Shown: piece after piece, positions 15,840 through 25,607 of the stretch
Position numbering within the stretch: position 1 is the stretch's first letter
Layout of the letters: every line of letters starts with the position of its first letter
NCBI RefSeq assembly: GCF_030915385.1
Contig: NZ_CP133268.1
Coordinates: 5,058,001-5,122,000, forward strand
Direction of reading: 5' to 3'
DNA length: 64,000 nucleotides
Origin: Neobacillus sp. PS3-12
GTDB taxonomy: Bacteria; Bacillota; Bacilli; Bacillales; Cytobacillaceae
Program-made: the position numbers and the translations under genes
The notes under the pieces: generated by a model
Told to the model about the DNA's origin: nothing
Databases searched by the model: none
Seen by the model: the letters and a program-made list of their open reading frames with translations, nothing else

Positions 15840-18800
15840 ATGAATAAATCCTCACTGAAAACCTTTGCGGCAAATGCAAGAAAAGAATTATTGAAAAAAA
15901 TTGAAGCAAAGGCAATGAAAATCGGAATATCCGAAAAAGCAAACAAAAAAGTAGATATTGAAAGTTCAGATGCTATTTTTATTGATGGCAAGCAGCTTTC
16001 GAAAGAAGAAAAAAATCAAAGAGACAAATTAATTGAGCGGATTAATCAAATTGGTTTTAACCAAGTAATCGAGGAAGTTGCTTATACTTGGTTTAACCGA
16101 TTTACTGCACTACGTTTTATGGAGGTAAATGATTATCTGCCAACAGGTGTTAGGGTGCTCTCCTCTTCAAATCCAAATAGTGCGGACCCTGATATGATTA
16201 GTGAGGCTTTAGAGTTGGATTTAGACATTGATAAAGAGTTTGTTTACGATTTGAAACTAAATAACAAAACAGAGGAGCTATTTAAATACCTAATCATTCG
16301 GCATTGTAACAGTCTGAATACTTATCTTCCATTTATGTTTGAAAAGATTGATGATTATACAGAAATTCTTTTTCCAGAAGGACTATTAACAAGAGATTCA
16401 TTCATCCGCGAGATGACCGATATCGACGTTATTCCAGAGGATCATTGGCGGAAGGTAGAAGTGATTGGCTGGCTATATCAATACTATATTTCTGAAGAGA
16501 AAGATTGCGTGATTCAGGCGAAAAAAAAATATAAGACGGAAGAAATCCCATTTGCAACTCAGCTATTCACACCGGATTGGATCGTGCGATATATGGTGCA
16601 GAATTCTCTTGGTCGCTATTGGGTGGAATCACATCCCGAACATAATAATTTAATAGGAGATTGGGACCTCTACCTTGAGGATCCAGAGCAAAAATCAGAT
16701 TTTGAGGAAAAGCTGGCTCCTTACGTAAATAAAGAATTAAGGGTTGAGGATATCAAGTGTTTAGACCCTGCAATGGGGAGCGGGCATATCCTTGTCTATA
16801 TGTTCGATGTATTGTATGAAATATACAGTAAATGTGGATACATGGAACGTGAAATTCCAAGGCTCATAATTGAGAATAACCTATATGGCCTGGATATTGA
16901 TGATCGAGCCTTTCAACTGGCATGTTTTTCTGTTGTAATGAAAGCTCTTGAGTATAACAACCGTTTTTTTAGAAGTATTGATAGGGAAGGTTTGCAGTTA
17001 AATCTAGCTTCCATTCAAGAAACAAATAGCTTCCAGGAAGAAGAAATCATCTATCTATCTGGTGAAAACAGTGGAGTAAACTTCGAACTAACAAAAGAGT
17101 TTATCGAACAATTTAAGGATGCAAAGACACTGGGCTCTTTAATAAAAGTTGACTTTTTTAACAAAGAATTTCTCACCATGAGATTTGAGAAGATCCAAAA
17201 CAGTCCCGCTACTGATTTATTTGAGGAAGAGACTCGAAAAAAAATCTTAGCTTTATTACCAATCTTGATCAAACAAGCAGAGATCATGAAGGGTACGTAT
17301 CATATATTGGTTACGAATCCTCCCTATATGGGAAGTAAATATATGAATCCAGTTTTAATCGATTATATAAATGAACATTATCACGATAGTAAGGCCGACC
17401 TTTTTGTTGCTTTTATGGATTTATGTATGAAAAAAGTAACTCCGTCTGGCCAGCTTGGTTTCTTAACGCCGTTTGTGTGGATGTTTATCAGTTCCTATGA
17501 AAACTTCAGGGAGAAAATGGTGAAACAAAAAACGATTAGCTCTTTGATTCAACTGGAATATAATGCTTTTCCAGAGGCTTGCGTGCCTGTTGCTTGTTTT
17601 ACCCTTAGAAATGATCAAAATCCCATTCAAGGTGTTTATATCAAATTATCGGAATTTAAAGGGAACGATATACAACAGACAAAGGTCTTGGAGGCAATCC
17701 ACAATCCAGATGTAGGTTATCGATATGTCACCGGAATGGAACGGTACCAATTTATTCCTAAATATATTTTGGCATATTGGGCATTTGACAGCTTAATTGA
17801 GGTGTTTAAAAATTCAAATAGGTTAGATCAATATTGTGGTGTTAAAAAAGGAATGAGTACTGCCAACGATCATTATTATTTAAAACTATGGTATGAGGTA
17901 GATATTCATAAAAGCGGTATTTTTGGATACGAAGATTCCAAGAAATGGTTTCCCATTACGAAAGGCGGGGGATACCGAAGATGGTATGGTAATAACGAGT
18001 ATATTGTAAATTGGGAACATAATGGTGCAGAACTATTAAATGATAAAAAGGCGTATATCAGAAGTAAAGATTACTATTTCAAAGGTTTTTTAACATGGAG
18101 CTACATTAGCAGTTCAAATATTAGTTTTCGAGTTCAAGATGAGAAATATTTAAGTACGGCTGCAGGGCCAATGATTTATTTTGAGAACGAAACAGAAAAA
18201 TTATTTTATTTGGGTTTTCTTAATACCAACGTTTGTCAATATATTATTAATTTAATTGGCGGAGAAACCCTGACATATGAAATAGGGGAAGTTAGTTCCC
18301 TGCCAATAATCGAAGATATTACTAACGCAGAAAAGGACCAAATTGTGTCCTTAGTAAATCAAAATATTGATTTTTGTAAGCTGGATTGGGATTCCAGAGA
18401 AACTTCATGGGATTATACTAAGCATCCTTTTTTAGTTCAACCTACACAAACACGGTCATTAAAAACAACAGCAGAAAATTGGCAAAAGCAGGTTAACCTA
18501 AATATGGATCTGCTGCAAGAAAATGAACAAAAAATGAATCGATTTTTTATTGAAAAATATGGCCTGATAGATGGACTCCAATCTGGAGTAAAAAGGGAAG
18601 GTTTATCGATTAAAGAGGTAAATCCTTCTGAGTCTGTAAAGGAATTTATCTCATATGCCGTCGGTTGCATGCTAGGACGTTATTCGTTAGAGGAAGAAGG
18701 ACTCATTTATGCTGGGGGAGAGTTTCAGGCTGAAAGATATACAACGTTTTCAGCAGATCGGGATAATATACTTCCGATCTTACCAGGGGCATATTTTGAA

Positions 18801-19340
18801 GATGATATCGTTTCAAGGCTGATTGAATTTGTTAGATTGACATTTGGTGAAGAACTATTAAATGAAAACCTTGAATTTATTGCTGATTCACTGGAAAAGA
18901 AAAAAGGGGAGACAGCTAAAGAGACGATTAGACGGTATTTTTTAAATGACTTTTTTAAGGATCATATACAAATGTATAAAAAGCGTCCCATTTATTGGTT
19001 GTTTACTTCTGGCAAACAAAAAGCATTTAATTGCATTATTTATATGCATCGTTATGATAAAACAACATTATCGAGGATTCGCACGGATTACTTGCATGAA
19101 TTTCAACTTCGTATTGAAGCTGAAAGAAAGTCATTGACCAACACGATTGAAGGTGATTCCACAGCAAAAGAAATCAGCCTAGCCAAGAAAGAATTAAAAG
19201 CATTGGAAAAAAAGATTGAAGAGCTAAAAGCATATGATGAACTATTACACCATATGGCCGATCAGCAAATAGAAATTGATTTAGATGATGGCGTCGATAT
19301 CAATTATGCCAAATTTAAAGGTTTGGTCGTAAAAATATAA
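15840..19340 (+). CDS. pglX: PglX, BREX-type adenine-specific DNA methyltransferase (orphan)
   Basis: A 1166-residue protein of normal PglX length. SAM-binding motif I is LDPAMGSGH (309-316) and the N6-adenine catalytic motif IV is NPPY at 493-496. The target-recognition region lies beyond about residue 560, and a coiled helical end (KKELKALEKKIEELKAYDELLHH) closes it. In type 1 BREX, PglX methylates the host and marks self. Here none of the other BREX genes (brxA, brxB, brxC, pglZ, brxL) is next to it; small genes lie upstream and a terminator plus an unrelated permease downstream. It is therefore a solitary methyltransferase in this window. Confidence 0.92.
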   Translation: MNKSSLKTFAANARKELLKKIEAKAMKIGISEKANKKVDIESSDAIFIDGKQLSKEEKNQRDKLIERINQIGFNQVIEEVAYTWFNRFTALRFMEVNDYLPTGVRVLSSSNPNSADPDMISEALELDLDIDKEFVYDLKLNNKTEELFKYLIIRHCNSLNTYLPFMFEKIDDYTEILFPEGLLTRDSFIREMTDIDVIPEDHWRKVEVIGWLYQYYISEEKDCVIQAKKKYKTEEIPFATQLFTPDWIVRYMVQNSLGRYWVESHPEHNNLIGDWDLYLEDPEQKSDFEEKLAPYVNKELRVEDIKCLDPAMGSGHILVYMFDVLYEIYSKCGYMEREIPRLIIENNLYGLDIDDRAFQLACFSVVMKALEYNNRFFRSIDREGLQLNLASIQETNSFQEEEIIYLSGENSGVNFELTKEFIEQFKDAKTLGSLIKVDFFNKEFLTMRFEKIQNSPATDLFEEETRKKILALLPILIKQAEIMKGTYHILVTNPPYMGSKYMNPVLIDYINEHYHDSKADLFVAFMDLCMKKVTPSGQLGFLTPFVWMFISSYENFREKMVKQKTISSLIQLEYNAFPEACVPVACFTLRNDQNPIQGVYIKLSEFKGNDIQQTKVLEAIHNPDVGYRYVTGMERYQFIPKYILAYWAFDSLIEVFKNSNRLDQYCGVKKGMSTANDHYYLKLWYEVDIHKSGIFGYEDSKKWFPITKGGGYRRWYGNNEYIVNWEHNGAELLNDKKAYIRSKDYYFKGFLTWSYISSSNISFRVQDEKYLSTAAGPMIYFENETEKLFYLGFLNTNVCQYIINLIGGETLTYEIGEVSSLPIIEDITNAEKDQIVSLVNQNIDFCKLDWDSRETSWDYTKHPFLVQPTQTRSLKTTAENWQKQVNLNMDLLQENEQKMNRFFIEKYGLIDGLQSGVKREGLSIKEVNPSESVKEFISYAVGCMLGRYSLEEEGLIYAGGEFQAERYTTFSADRDNILPILPGAYFEDDIVSRLIEFVRLTFGEELLNENLEFIADSLEKKKGETAKETIRRYFLNDFFKDHIQMYKKRPIYWLFTSGKQKAFNCIIYMHRYDKTTLSRIRTDYLHEFQLRIEAERKSLTNTIEGDSTAKEISLAKKELKALEKKIEELKAYDELLHHMADQQIEIDLDDGVDINYAKFKGLVVKI

Positions 19341-19363
19341 TTATACGGAAAAGAAACTTGAGA

Positions 19364-19389
19364 GAGTCGGTTTACCGATTCTTTTTTTC
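19364..19389 (+). terminator. Terminator of pglX
   Basis: GAGTCGGT and ACCGATTC pair (one G-U) around TT, followed by T7. Confidence 0.8.
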
Positions 19390-19499
19390 CTATTTGAACT
19401 TCATTAAAAGCACACTTTAATAGAATCTTTTTCTTAATGCTAGCAAATAATAACGTTGGCATAAGGTGAAAAAATTCTGTTATGGGAGAAAAGTGAAAA

Positions 19500-20938
19500 A
19501 TGGGAAAAAAAAATAAAGGAATGACTGCTGGACATCTCACCATGATGGCCTTAGGAAGTGTAATTGGGGGATCCTTTTTTCTTGGATCATCAGTGGCTAT
19601 CCATGCGGCCTGGCCGTCTATTTTAATATCCTATATTTTAGGAGGAATACTGGTTTTTTTTATTCTTTATGCTTTGTCAGAAATGACTGTTGCAAATCCA
19701 AATGTTGGCTCATTTAGCAGCTACGCAGCACAACAGCTTGGCCCAGGAACAGGGTTTGTTGTTGGCTGGCTTTATTGGGCTGGAACCGTTATTTCGATGT
19801 CAAGTGAGGGGACAGCGATCTCGATTCTTGTGCGGAATTGGTTTCCGCATGTATCAATCGGGATAATGGGAAGTTTAATTATCATTGGGGTTACCTTACT
19901 TAATCTTTTAGGAGCTAATAAGCTGGGAAAGCTGGAAAGCAGCCTGTCAGCTATTAAGATTTTTGCGATTATTTTCTTTATCCTTACTGCTTTTGTCTTA
20001 ATCTTTGGCATTCTTCCAGGAACAAACGCTATTGGGGTTGGAGAACTAGTGAAGGAACCTTTAATGCCTGGTGGTATAAAGGGGATTGCTGGAAGTATGC
20101 TGCTCGTAGTGTTTGCCTATGCTGGCTTTGAAATCATTGCACTTGCAGCACCTGAAGTAGAGAATCCAATGGAAACAATTCCAAAAGCAATTCGAAACAC
20201 GGTCATTTCACTTACTGGATTGTATATACTATATGCGTTAGTATTGCTTCCTCTTATCCCTACATCCTCCCTTTATGAGGGTAAAAGTCCAATGGTTGCT
20301 TCCCTCAACAGATGGGGCATTACTTGGGCTGGTTCTATCATCAATTTAGTATTGATTTCAGCGAGCCTTTCTGCAATGCTGGCAGCCATCTTTGGCTTAG
20401 GAAGAATGATTAGATCACTTGAAAATGAAGGACACGCACCCAGGTGGCTTAATGACAAAAGTGATGTACCGTATGGGGGATCTTATTTTCTGGCATTGCC
20501 ATGCTTTTAGGATTAGGATTCGGTCTATTGTTTCCAAGGGTTTATTTAGTCTTGATTACTACCAGTGGTTTCACTTTGATATTTACATATGCAGTTATTA
20601 TGGCAAGTCATATCCGATTTCGTAAACGAATGGGATGTCCTCCTGAAGGTAAGTGTCAAATGCCGGGGTTTCCGTTTACTTCATGGATTGCATTCATCAG
20701 CATGATTATTGTTCTTTTAAGCATGCCCCTTATTCCGGGACAAACGACTGGGCTAATTTCGGGGATCGTCATGGTGGTAATATTTTCAATGATTTACTTC
20801 GTCATGAAATTTCGGACTGGATCTATTGTTAGAGTGACTCCCGAAAGAGGCTTGGCTGCAAAAAATTATAAACCAAGTTATCAGACTGAGTTTTCTCATG
20901 AACTAGCTGAAAACGTAGATAAGAAAGATAAAAATTAA
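19500..20938 (+). pseudogene. APC-family amino-acid permease, one-base frameshift
   Basis: The first 330 residues hold eight to nine helices of an APC permease: TM1 with MALGSVIGGSFFLGSS, the TM6 region AYAGFEIIALAAPEVENP, and SASLSAMLAAIFGLGRM. The sequence then stops shortly after DKSDVPYGGS. The remaining four helices (MLLGLGFGLLFPRVY onward) are in another frame. Adding one G to the G5 run at 20475-20479 restores VPYGGILFSGIAMLLG, matching the family's VPYRGI-L pattern, and a total of about 479 residues. A real frameshift would inactivate transport; a homopolymer miscount is equally likely. Confidence 0.85.
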
Positions 20939-20956
20939 ATAGAATGGATCTATTGG

Positions 20957-20986
20957 ACATGGCAATAATATTTTGCTGTGTTTTTT
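20957..20986 (+). terminator. Terminator of the permease gene
   Basis: ACATGGCAA pairs with TTGCTGTGT through nine pairs including G-U, followed by T6. Confidence 0.6.
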
Positions 20987-21135
20987 ATTGGTCAAAAGTT
21001 ATTGTTTTTCAAGTAAACAAGGACCTTGGAGAAGGTTTTATTTAATCTAGGTCCAAAGTTCTGAAAAATAATAATGTGACATTTGCCATTGATTTTATTT
21101 TGTAAAAAATAATAAAGAAAATTGATTTCTTGACA

Positions 21136-21184
21136 AAAAGCGCTAAAAAGGCCCGTGTTATTGGCTTTTTTAGCGCCTTTTTTG
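21136..21184 (+). terminator. Terminator-like hairpin in the cyd upstream region
   Basis: The A-rich GCGCTAAAAAGGC arm is complementary to GGCTTTTTTAGCGC, and TTTTTTT follows. No gene ends just before it on the plus strand, so it either backs up the permease terminator or ends a short non-coding transcript. Confidence 0.55.
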
Positions 21185-21307
21185 GAATGAAAGGTCAATG
21201 ATTTTGATATGTCTAGTATATCAATTCATAGAAATGTCATAACTTCGACAAAAAGCCAGCGTTTCATTTAGTAAATTTTTGATAGTATAGTTAATGTATC
21301 CAGTACA

Positions 21308-21332
21308 ATAACAATTAGGTATAAATTGTTAT
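21308..21332. repeat. Inverted repeat upstream of cydA
   Basis: ATAACAATT and AATTGTTAT are perfect nine-base inverted arms separated by AGGTATA, about 140 bases before the cydA start. A candidate repressor operator. Confidence 0.45.
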
Positions 21333-21474
21333 TGTTCAATAATTTATTTAATAAGCCGGCTTTTGTTTTACCAATGTTTTATTTATGCAGTTTTATTATT
21401 TGTATCATCTTTGTGAATTACTGAACATAATTTGAACGGCAGAAGAAAGAAAAATGAATACGGAGGAAATGTTA

Positions 21475-22878
21475 ATGGATCAAATATTGTTGGCAAGACT
21501 ACAGTTTGCTGTAACAACGGTTTACCACTTTTTCTTTGTACCACTTACGATCGGACTTGTATTTACTGTCGCTATAATGGAAACTTTGTATGTTAAAAAG
21601 AAAAATGAGATTTACAAAAAAATGACGAAATTTTGGGGCCACTTGTTTTTAATCAACTTTGCTGTTGGGGTTGTAACGGGAATTATTCAAGAATTCCAAT
21701 TTGGAATGAACTGGTCTGATTATTCAAGATTTGTTGGTGACGTTTTTGGTGCACCACTGGCAATTGAAGCATTACTTGCGTTTTTTATGGAATCAACCTT
21801 TATCGGAATCTGGATTTTCGGCTGGGATCGGTTATCTAAAAAAGTGCACTTAGCCTGTATTTGGCTCGTATCTCTTGGAACTGCGCTTTCTGCATTTTGG
21901 ATATTAGCAGCCAATTCATTTATGCAGCATCCAGTTGGATTTGCAATCAAAAACGGCCGTGCCGAGATGAATGACTTTTTGGCTTTGCTTACTAACGGTC
22001 AAGTATGGGTTGAATTCCCGCATGTTATAACTGGCGCTTTATGTACGGGCGGCTTCTTTATCGCAGGAATCAGCGCCTACAAATTATTAAAGAAAAAAGA
22101 TACAGAATTTTTTAAGAAGTCAATGAATATTGCTTTAATCATCGGGTTGATTGGAAGTATCGGAACTGCCTTAAGCGGTCACGGGCAGGCACAGTATCTT
22201 GTAAAAACACAGCCTATGAAAATGGCTGCTGCAGAAGGAATTTGGAAAGATACTCAAGATCCAGCGCCATGGTCAGCTATTGCCATTATTGATTCAGCTA
22301 ATAAAGAAAACAAATTTGAAATGAATATTCCATATGCACTAAGCTTTTTATCCTATTCAAAATTTGAAGGCAGCTTAAAAGGAATGGAAACACTCCAAAA
22401 AGAGTATGCAGCAAAATATGATAGTAAAGTTGGTAAAGACACGAACTACATTCCTCCTGTAAAAACAACCTATTGGAGCTTCCGCTTAATGATAGGTTTT
22501 GGAGTAGCGATGATTTTATTAGGGATTATCGGGCTGGTCCTTTGGAAAAAAGGCAGACTTGAGAATAGCAAAACTTTCTTGAAGATTTTACTTCCAGCGA
22601 TGTTTTTCCCTACTCTCGCAAATTCCTTTGGATGGATTATGACCGAAATAGGGCGTCAGCCATGGAGCGTTTTTGGCCAGATGACTACTGCCAGTGCTGT
22701 TTCACCTAATGTTGCTGGTGGAAGTATTCTATTAACACTTATCATGTATGTATTAATATTCACTGTTTTAGCGGCTGCAATGGTTTATTTAATGATTCGT
22801 GAAGTGAAAAAAGGGCCAGCAGTTGAGCCGGGTGTTACGAAAAAATCAAAAGATCCATTTGATAGGGTAGGTGCTTAA
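21475..22878 (+). CDS. cydA: Cytochrome bd ubiquinol oxidase subunit I
   Basis: A 467-residue subunit with nine helices. The start is ATG 21475, eight bases after GGAGG; the upstream ATG at 21454 is rejected because it precedes the RBS. H18 in VTTVYHFFFVPLT corresponds to the haem-d/b595 histidine, WVEFPHVITGAL carries the second haem ligand region, and GWIMTEIGRQPW is the conserved block in the second half. The periplasmic Q loop is short, as in Firmicutes. It oxidises menaquinol and reduces oxygen at high affinity. First gene of cydABDC. Confidence 0.96.
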   Translation: MDQILLARLQFAVTTVYHFFFVPLTIGLVFTVAIMETLYVKKKNEIYKKMTKFWGHLFLINFAVGVVTGIIQEFQFGMNWSDYSRFVGDVFGAPLAIEALLAFFMESTFIGIWIFGWDRLSKKVHLACIWLVSLGTALSAFWILAANSFMQHPVGFAIKNGRAEMNDFLALLTNGQVWVEFPHVITGALCTGGFFIAGISAYKLLKKKDTEFFKKSMNIALIIGLIGSIGTALSGHGQAQYLVKTQPMKMAAAEGIWKDTQDPAPWSAIAIIDSANKENKFEMNIPYALSFLSYSKFEGSLKGMETLQKEYAAKYDSKVGKDTNYIPPVKTTYWSFRLMIGFGVAMILLGIIGLVLWKKGRLENSKTFLKILLPAMFFPTLANSFGWIMTEIGRQPWSVFGQMTTASAVSPNVAGGSILLTLIMYVLIFTVLAAAMVYLMIREVKKGPAVEPGVTKKSKDPFDRVGA

Positions 22879-22879
22879 G

Positions 22880-23893
22880 ATGCAATTAAGTGAATTGTGG
22901 TTTGTCTTAATTGGGGTTATTTTCATCGGTTTCTTCTTCCTTGAAGGCTTTGATTTTGGCGTCGGAATGTCAATGCGGTTTTTAGCCAGAAATCAAATTG
23001 AACGTTCGATCATGGTTAATGCCATCGGCCCGGTTTGGGATGCAAACGAAGTATGGCTCTTAACAGGCGGCGGGGCAATTTTTGCAGCATTTCCAAATTG
23101 GTATGCAACCATGTTCAGCGGCTACTATCTTCCATTATTTGTTGTATTGATGGCTTTAATTGCTCGCGGCGTATCATTTGAGTTCCGCAGTAAGGTTCCA
23201 AATTCTCGCTGGACAAATTCATGGGATTGGGCACTGTTTTTTGGAAGTTTATTACCTCCATTTTTACTTGGGGTATTATTTACAAGTCTTCTTAAAGGAA
23301 TGCCTATTCATAAAGACATGAACATGACAGCAGGTTTCTCAGATTTTATCAATATTTATTCCCTATGGGGCGGATTAACAGTTACCTTGTTATGTTTGTT
23401 GCATGGCTTAAACTTTTTGACCTTAAAAACAGATGGGGATCTTCGAGTAAGGTCTGCAGCACTTGCTAAAAAAGTAGTTCTCGCAGTTCTTGGCGCACTT
23501 GTTGTCTTTGTTGGATTATCTTATTTCATGACCGATATTTTTGTAGTTCGGTTAGTTCCAGAGCTAATCATCGTTGCATTAATCGTAGTTGTATATGTGT
23601 TATCTTATACCTTTATTGCTCGTAAAAAAGAGGGCTTAGCCTTTACAATGACTGGACTGGGCTTAGCATTAACGGTTTCTGCGATATTTGTCGGCCTATT
23701 CCCAAGAGTAATGGTTAGCTCAATTAATAAAGCTTTTGATTTAACAGTTTATAATGCTGCAAGTGGTGCCTACTCCTTGAAGATTATGACAATTGTCGTT
23801 GTAACCATCTTACCGTTTGTCTTAGGATATACAGTATGGAGCTATTATATCTTTAGAAAACGTGTAACAAATAAGGAGCATCTAACCTACTAA
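22880..23893 (+). CDS. cydB: Cytochrome bd ubiquinol oxidase subunit II
   Basis: A 337-residue membrane protein with the CydB signatures FFLEGFDFGVGM, IGPVWDANEVWLLTGGGAIFAAFP and RGVSFEFR. The ATG at 22880 lies one base after the cydA stop. The TTG/GTG codons upstream overlap cydA and are not needed. Its stop overlaps the next start by one base. It forms the oxidase heterodimer with CydA. Confidence 0.96.
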   Translation: MQLSELWFVLIGVIFIGFFFLEGFDFGVGMSMRFLARNQIERSIMVNAIGPVWDANEVWLLTGGGAIFAAFPNWYATMFSGYYLPLFVVLMALIARGVSFEFRSKVPNSRWTNSWDWALFFGSLLPPFLLGVLFTSLLKGMPIHKDMNMTAGFSDFINIYSLWGGLTVTLLCLLHGLNFLTLKTDGDLRVRSAALAKKVVLAVLGALVVFVGLSYFMTDIFVVRLVPELIIVALIVVVYVLSYTFIARKKEGLAFTMTGLGLALTVSAIFVGLFPRVMVSSINKAFDLTVYNAASGAYSLKIMTIVVVTILPFVLGYTVWSYYIFRKRVTNKEHLTY

Positions 23894-25607
23894 TGGATAA
23901 GTCATTGTTCTCATACACGGGAATAAAACCAGTACTTGCGGGTCTGACAATTTTAACAGTTTTTCAAGGTGTTGCCATTATTATCCAGGCCTATTATTTG
24001 GCAGATTCAATCTCCTCCCTTTTCGGGGGAGATTTGTTTCGTCATGTTAGTGGAAAATTATCTATTTTCTTTTTGGCCCTCGTCATTCGCCAAACTCTTA
24101 CATTTGTGAAAAAGAAGATTGCTTTTCGTTTTGCAGTTAATACGAGTGTGAATGTTAGGGAATCGGTTTTGAAAAAGTTATTTCAACTCGGACCAGGTTT
24201 TGTAAGAGAAGAAGGCTCCGGCCAGACTGTTACTTTAATTATGGAAGGTATTATTAAATTTCGGCGCTATCTGGAGTTTTTTTTGCCAAAATTAATCAAT
24301 ACCTCCGTTATTCCTGTGATAGTTTGTCTTTTCATCTTTTTTGAAAATATTCGTTCAGCCATTATTTTAATTATTGCTTCTCCGATCTTGATTGTTTTTA
24401 TGATTATTTTAGGATTAGCAGCAAGAGAAAAAGCAAATCGTCAATATGAATCCTATCAAATGTTATCCAATCATTTTGTTGATTCTTTGAGAGGTTTGGA
24501 AACACTGAAATATTTAGGATTAAGCAGGAAGCATATTGAAAAAATCCAATATGTAAGCGAAGAATACCGTAAATCAGTTATATCCACTTTAAGGATTGCA
24601 TTTTTATCAACGTTTGCACTCGACTTTTTTACGATGCTTTCAATTGCGACAGTGGCTGTTTTTCTTGGGTTAGGTTTAATAAACGGAACTATGGATCTGA
24701 AACCCGCTTTAACCATTCTGATACTGGCGCCAGAATACTTTTTGCCAATTCGCGAGGTTGGTGCAGACTACCACGCAACCCTTGATGGCAAAGAAGCAGG
24801 AAAAAAAGTACATGAAATTTTAACGAAAGATCATCCTCGAGAAATTGAGGAGTCTGTTCCGGTTGGCAGCCAACAAGTATTTTTACGGTAAAAGATATGA
24901 GTATGCACTTTGAGGAAAATAGTGGCAATGGCTTGGAAGATATCAATTTTACCGTTTCAGGAACCAAAAAAGTCGGAATCATAGGTGCAAGCGGTGCCGG
25001 GAAATCAACCTTGATTGATTTATTAGGTGGTTTTTTCGCTGCAACTAACGGAGAATTTTTGATTGATGGAGAAAAGCTAGGAAGTCTTGCACAGGAAAAG
25101 TGGCAAAAGCAATTGACGTATATTCCGCAACACCCATATCTTTTTTCTGACACAGTTTTTAATAATATTCGGTTTTATTTTGAAAATGCAACGGAAGACG
25201 AAGTGAAAGAAGCTGTTCATAAAGCAGGGCTGATGGAGGTAATTCAATCATTGCCAGATGGGCTGAAAACGAATGTGGGGGAAGGCGGGCGAACACTAAG
25301 TGGTGGTCAGGAACAGCGGATGGCGATTGCTCGGGCATTTTTAGGAAATCGACGGATTCTTTTGTTAGATGAACCGACAGCCCACTTAGACATTGAAACA
25401 GAATATGAATTAAAAGAAACCATGCTAAAGTTATTTGAAGGAAAATTGGTTTTCTTTGCTACTCACCGTCTCCATTGGATGCTCAATATGGATCAAATAG
25501 TGGTCCTTGATCATGGAAGATTAGTTGAAATGGGTTCATACCAGCAATTAATGGAAAAGCAGGGCTATTATTATAAACTCGTTAGGTCACAATTGGAGGG
25601 GTTCTGA
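23893..25607 (+). pseudogene. cydD: ABC transporter CydD, one-base frameshift before the ATPase domain
   Basis: The six-helix exporter membrane domain (residues 1 to about 330) stops at VGSQQVFLR. The ATPase domain then begins in another frame as TVKDMSMHFEEN, with Walker A GASGAGKST, signature LSGGQEQR, Walker B RILLLDEPT and the H-loop FATHR, all intact. Adding one T to the T5 run at 24880-24884 restores one frame of about 571 residues, normal for CydD. With CydC it exports thiols needed to assemble cytochrome bd. The gene overlaps cydB and cydC by one base each. A homopolymer error is likely. Confidence 0.88.

Larger units (their letters stand above)
20987..21474 (+). promoter_or_regulatory. 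Long AT-rich leader of the cyd operon
   Basis: A 488-base region with no convincing gene. It holds a terminator-like hairpin at 21136-21184 (GCGCTAAAAAGGC against a TTTTTTAGCGC arm, then T7), a nine-base perfect inverted repeat ATAACAATT-N7-AATTGTTAT at 21308-21332, and the self-complementary AAGCCGGCTT at 21353-21362. TTGTGAA at 21410-21416 resembles one half of a Rex site, but its partner half is poor. Bacillus cyd promoters are controlled by redox regulators (Rex, ResD) and CcpA in a long leader, so regulation here is expected, but I cannot name the site. Confidence 0.5.

Noticed and set aside
15048..19340. Complete BREX or other phage-defence island
   Set aside because: Only PglX and one phage-type small gene were found; neighbours are ordinary metabolic and transport genes.
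20992..21198. 68-codon minus-strand ORF in the cyd upstream region
   Set aside because: No RBS, low-complexity composition, and it runs through a terminator hairpin.
21353..21362. AAGCCGGCTT palindrome followed by TTTTG as a terminator
   Set aside because: The palindrome has no loop and the stem would be only about four pairs, too weak for termination.
21410..21428. Rex operator before cydA
   Set aside because: Only the left half (TTGTGAA) fits; the right half differs at three or more positions, so it is not listed as a site.
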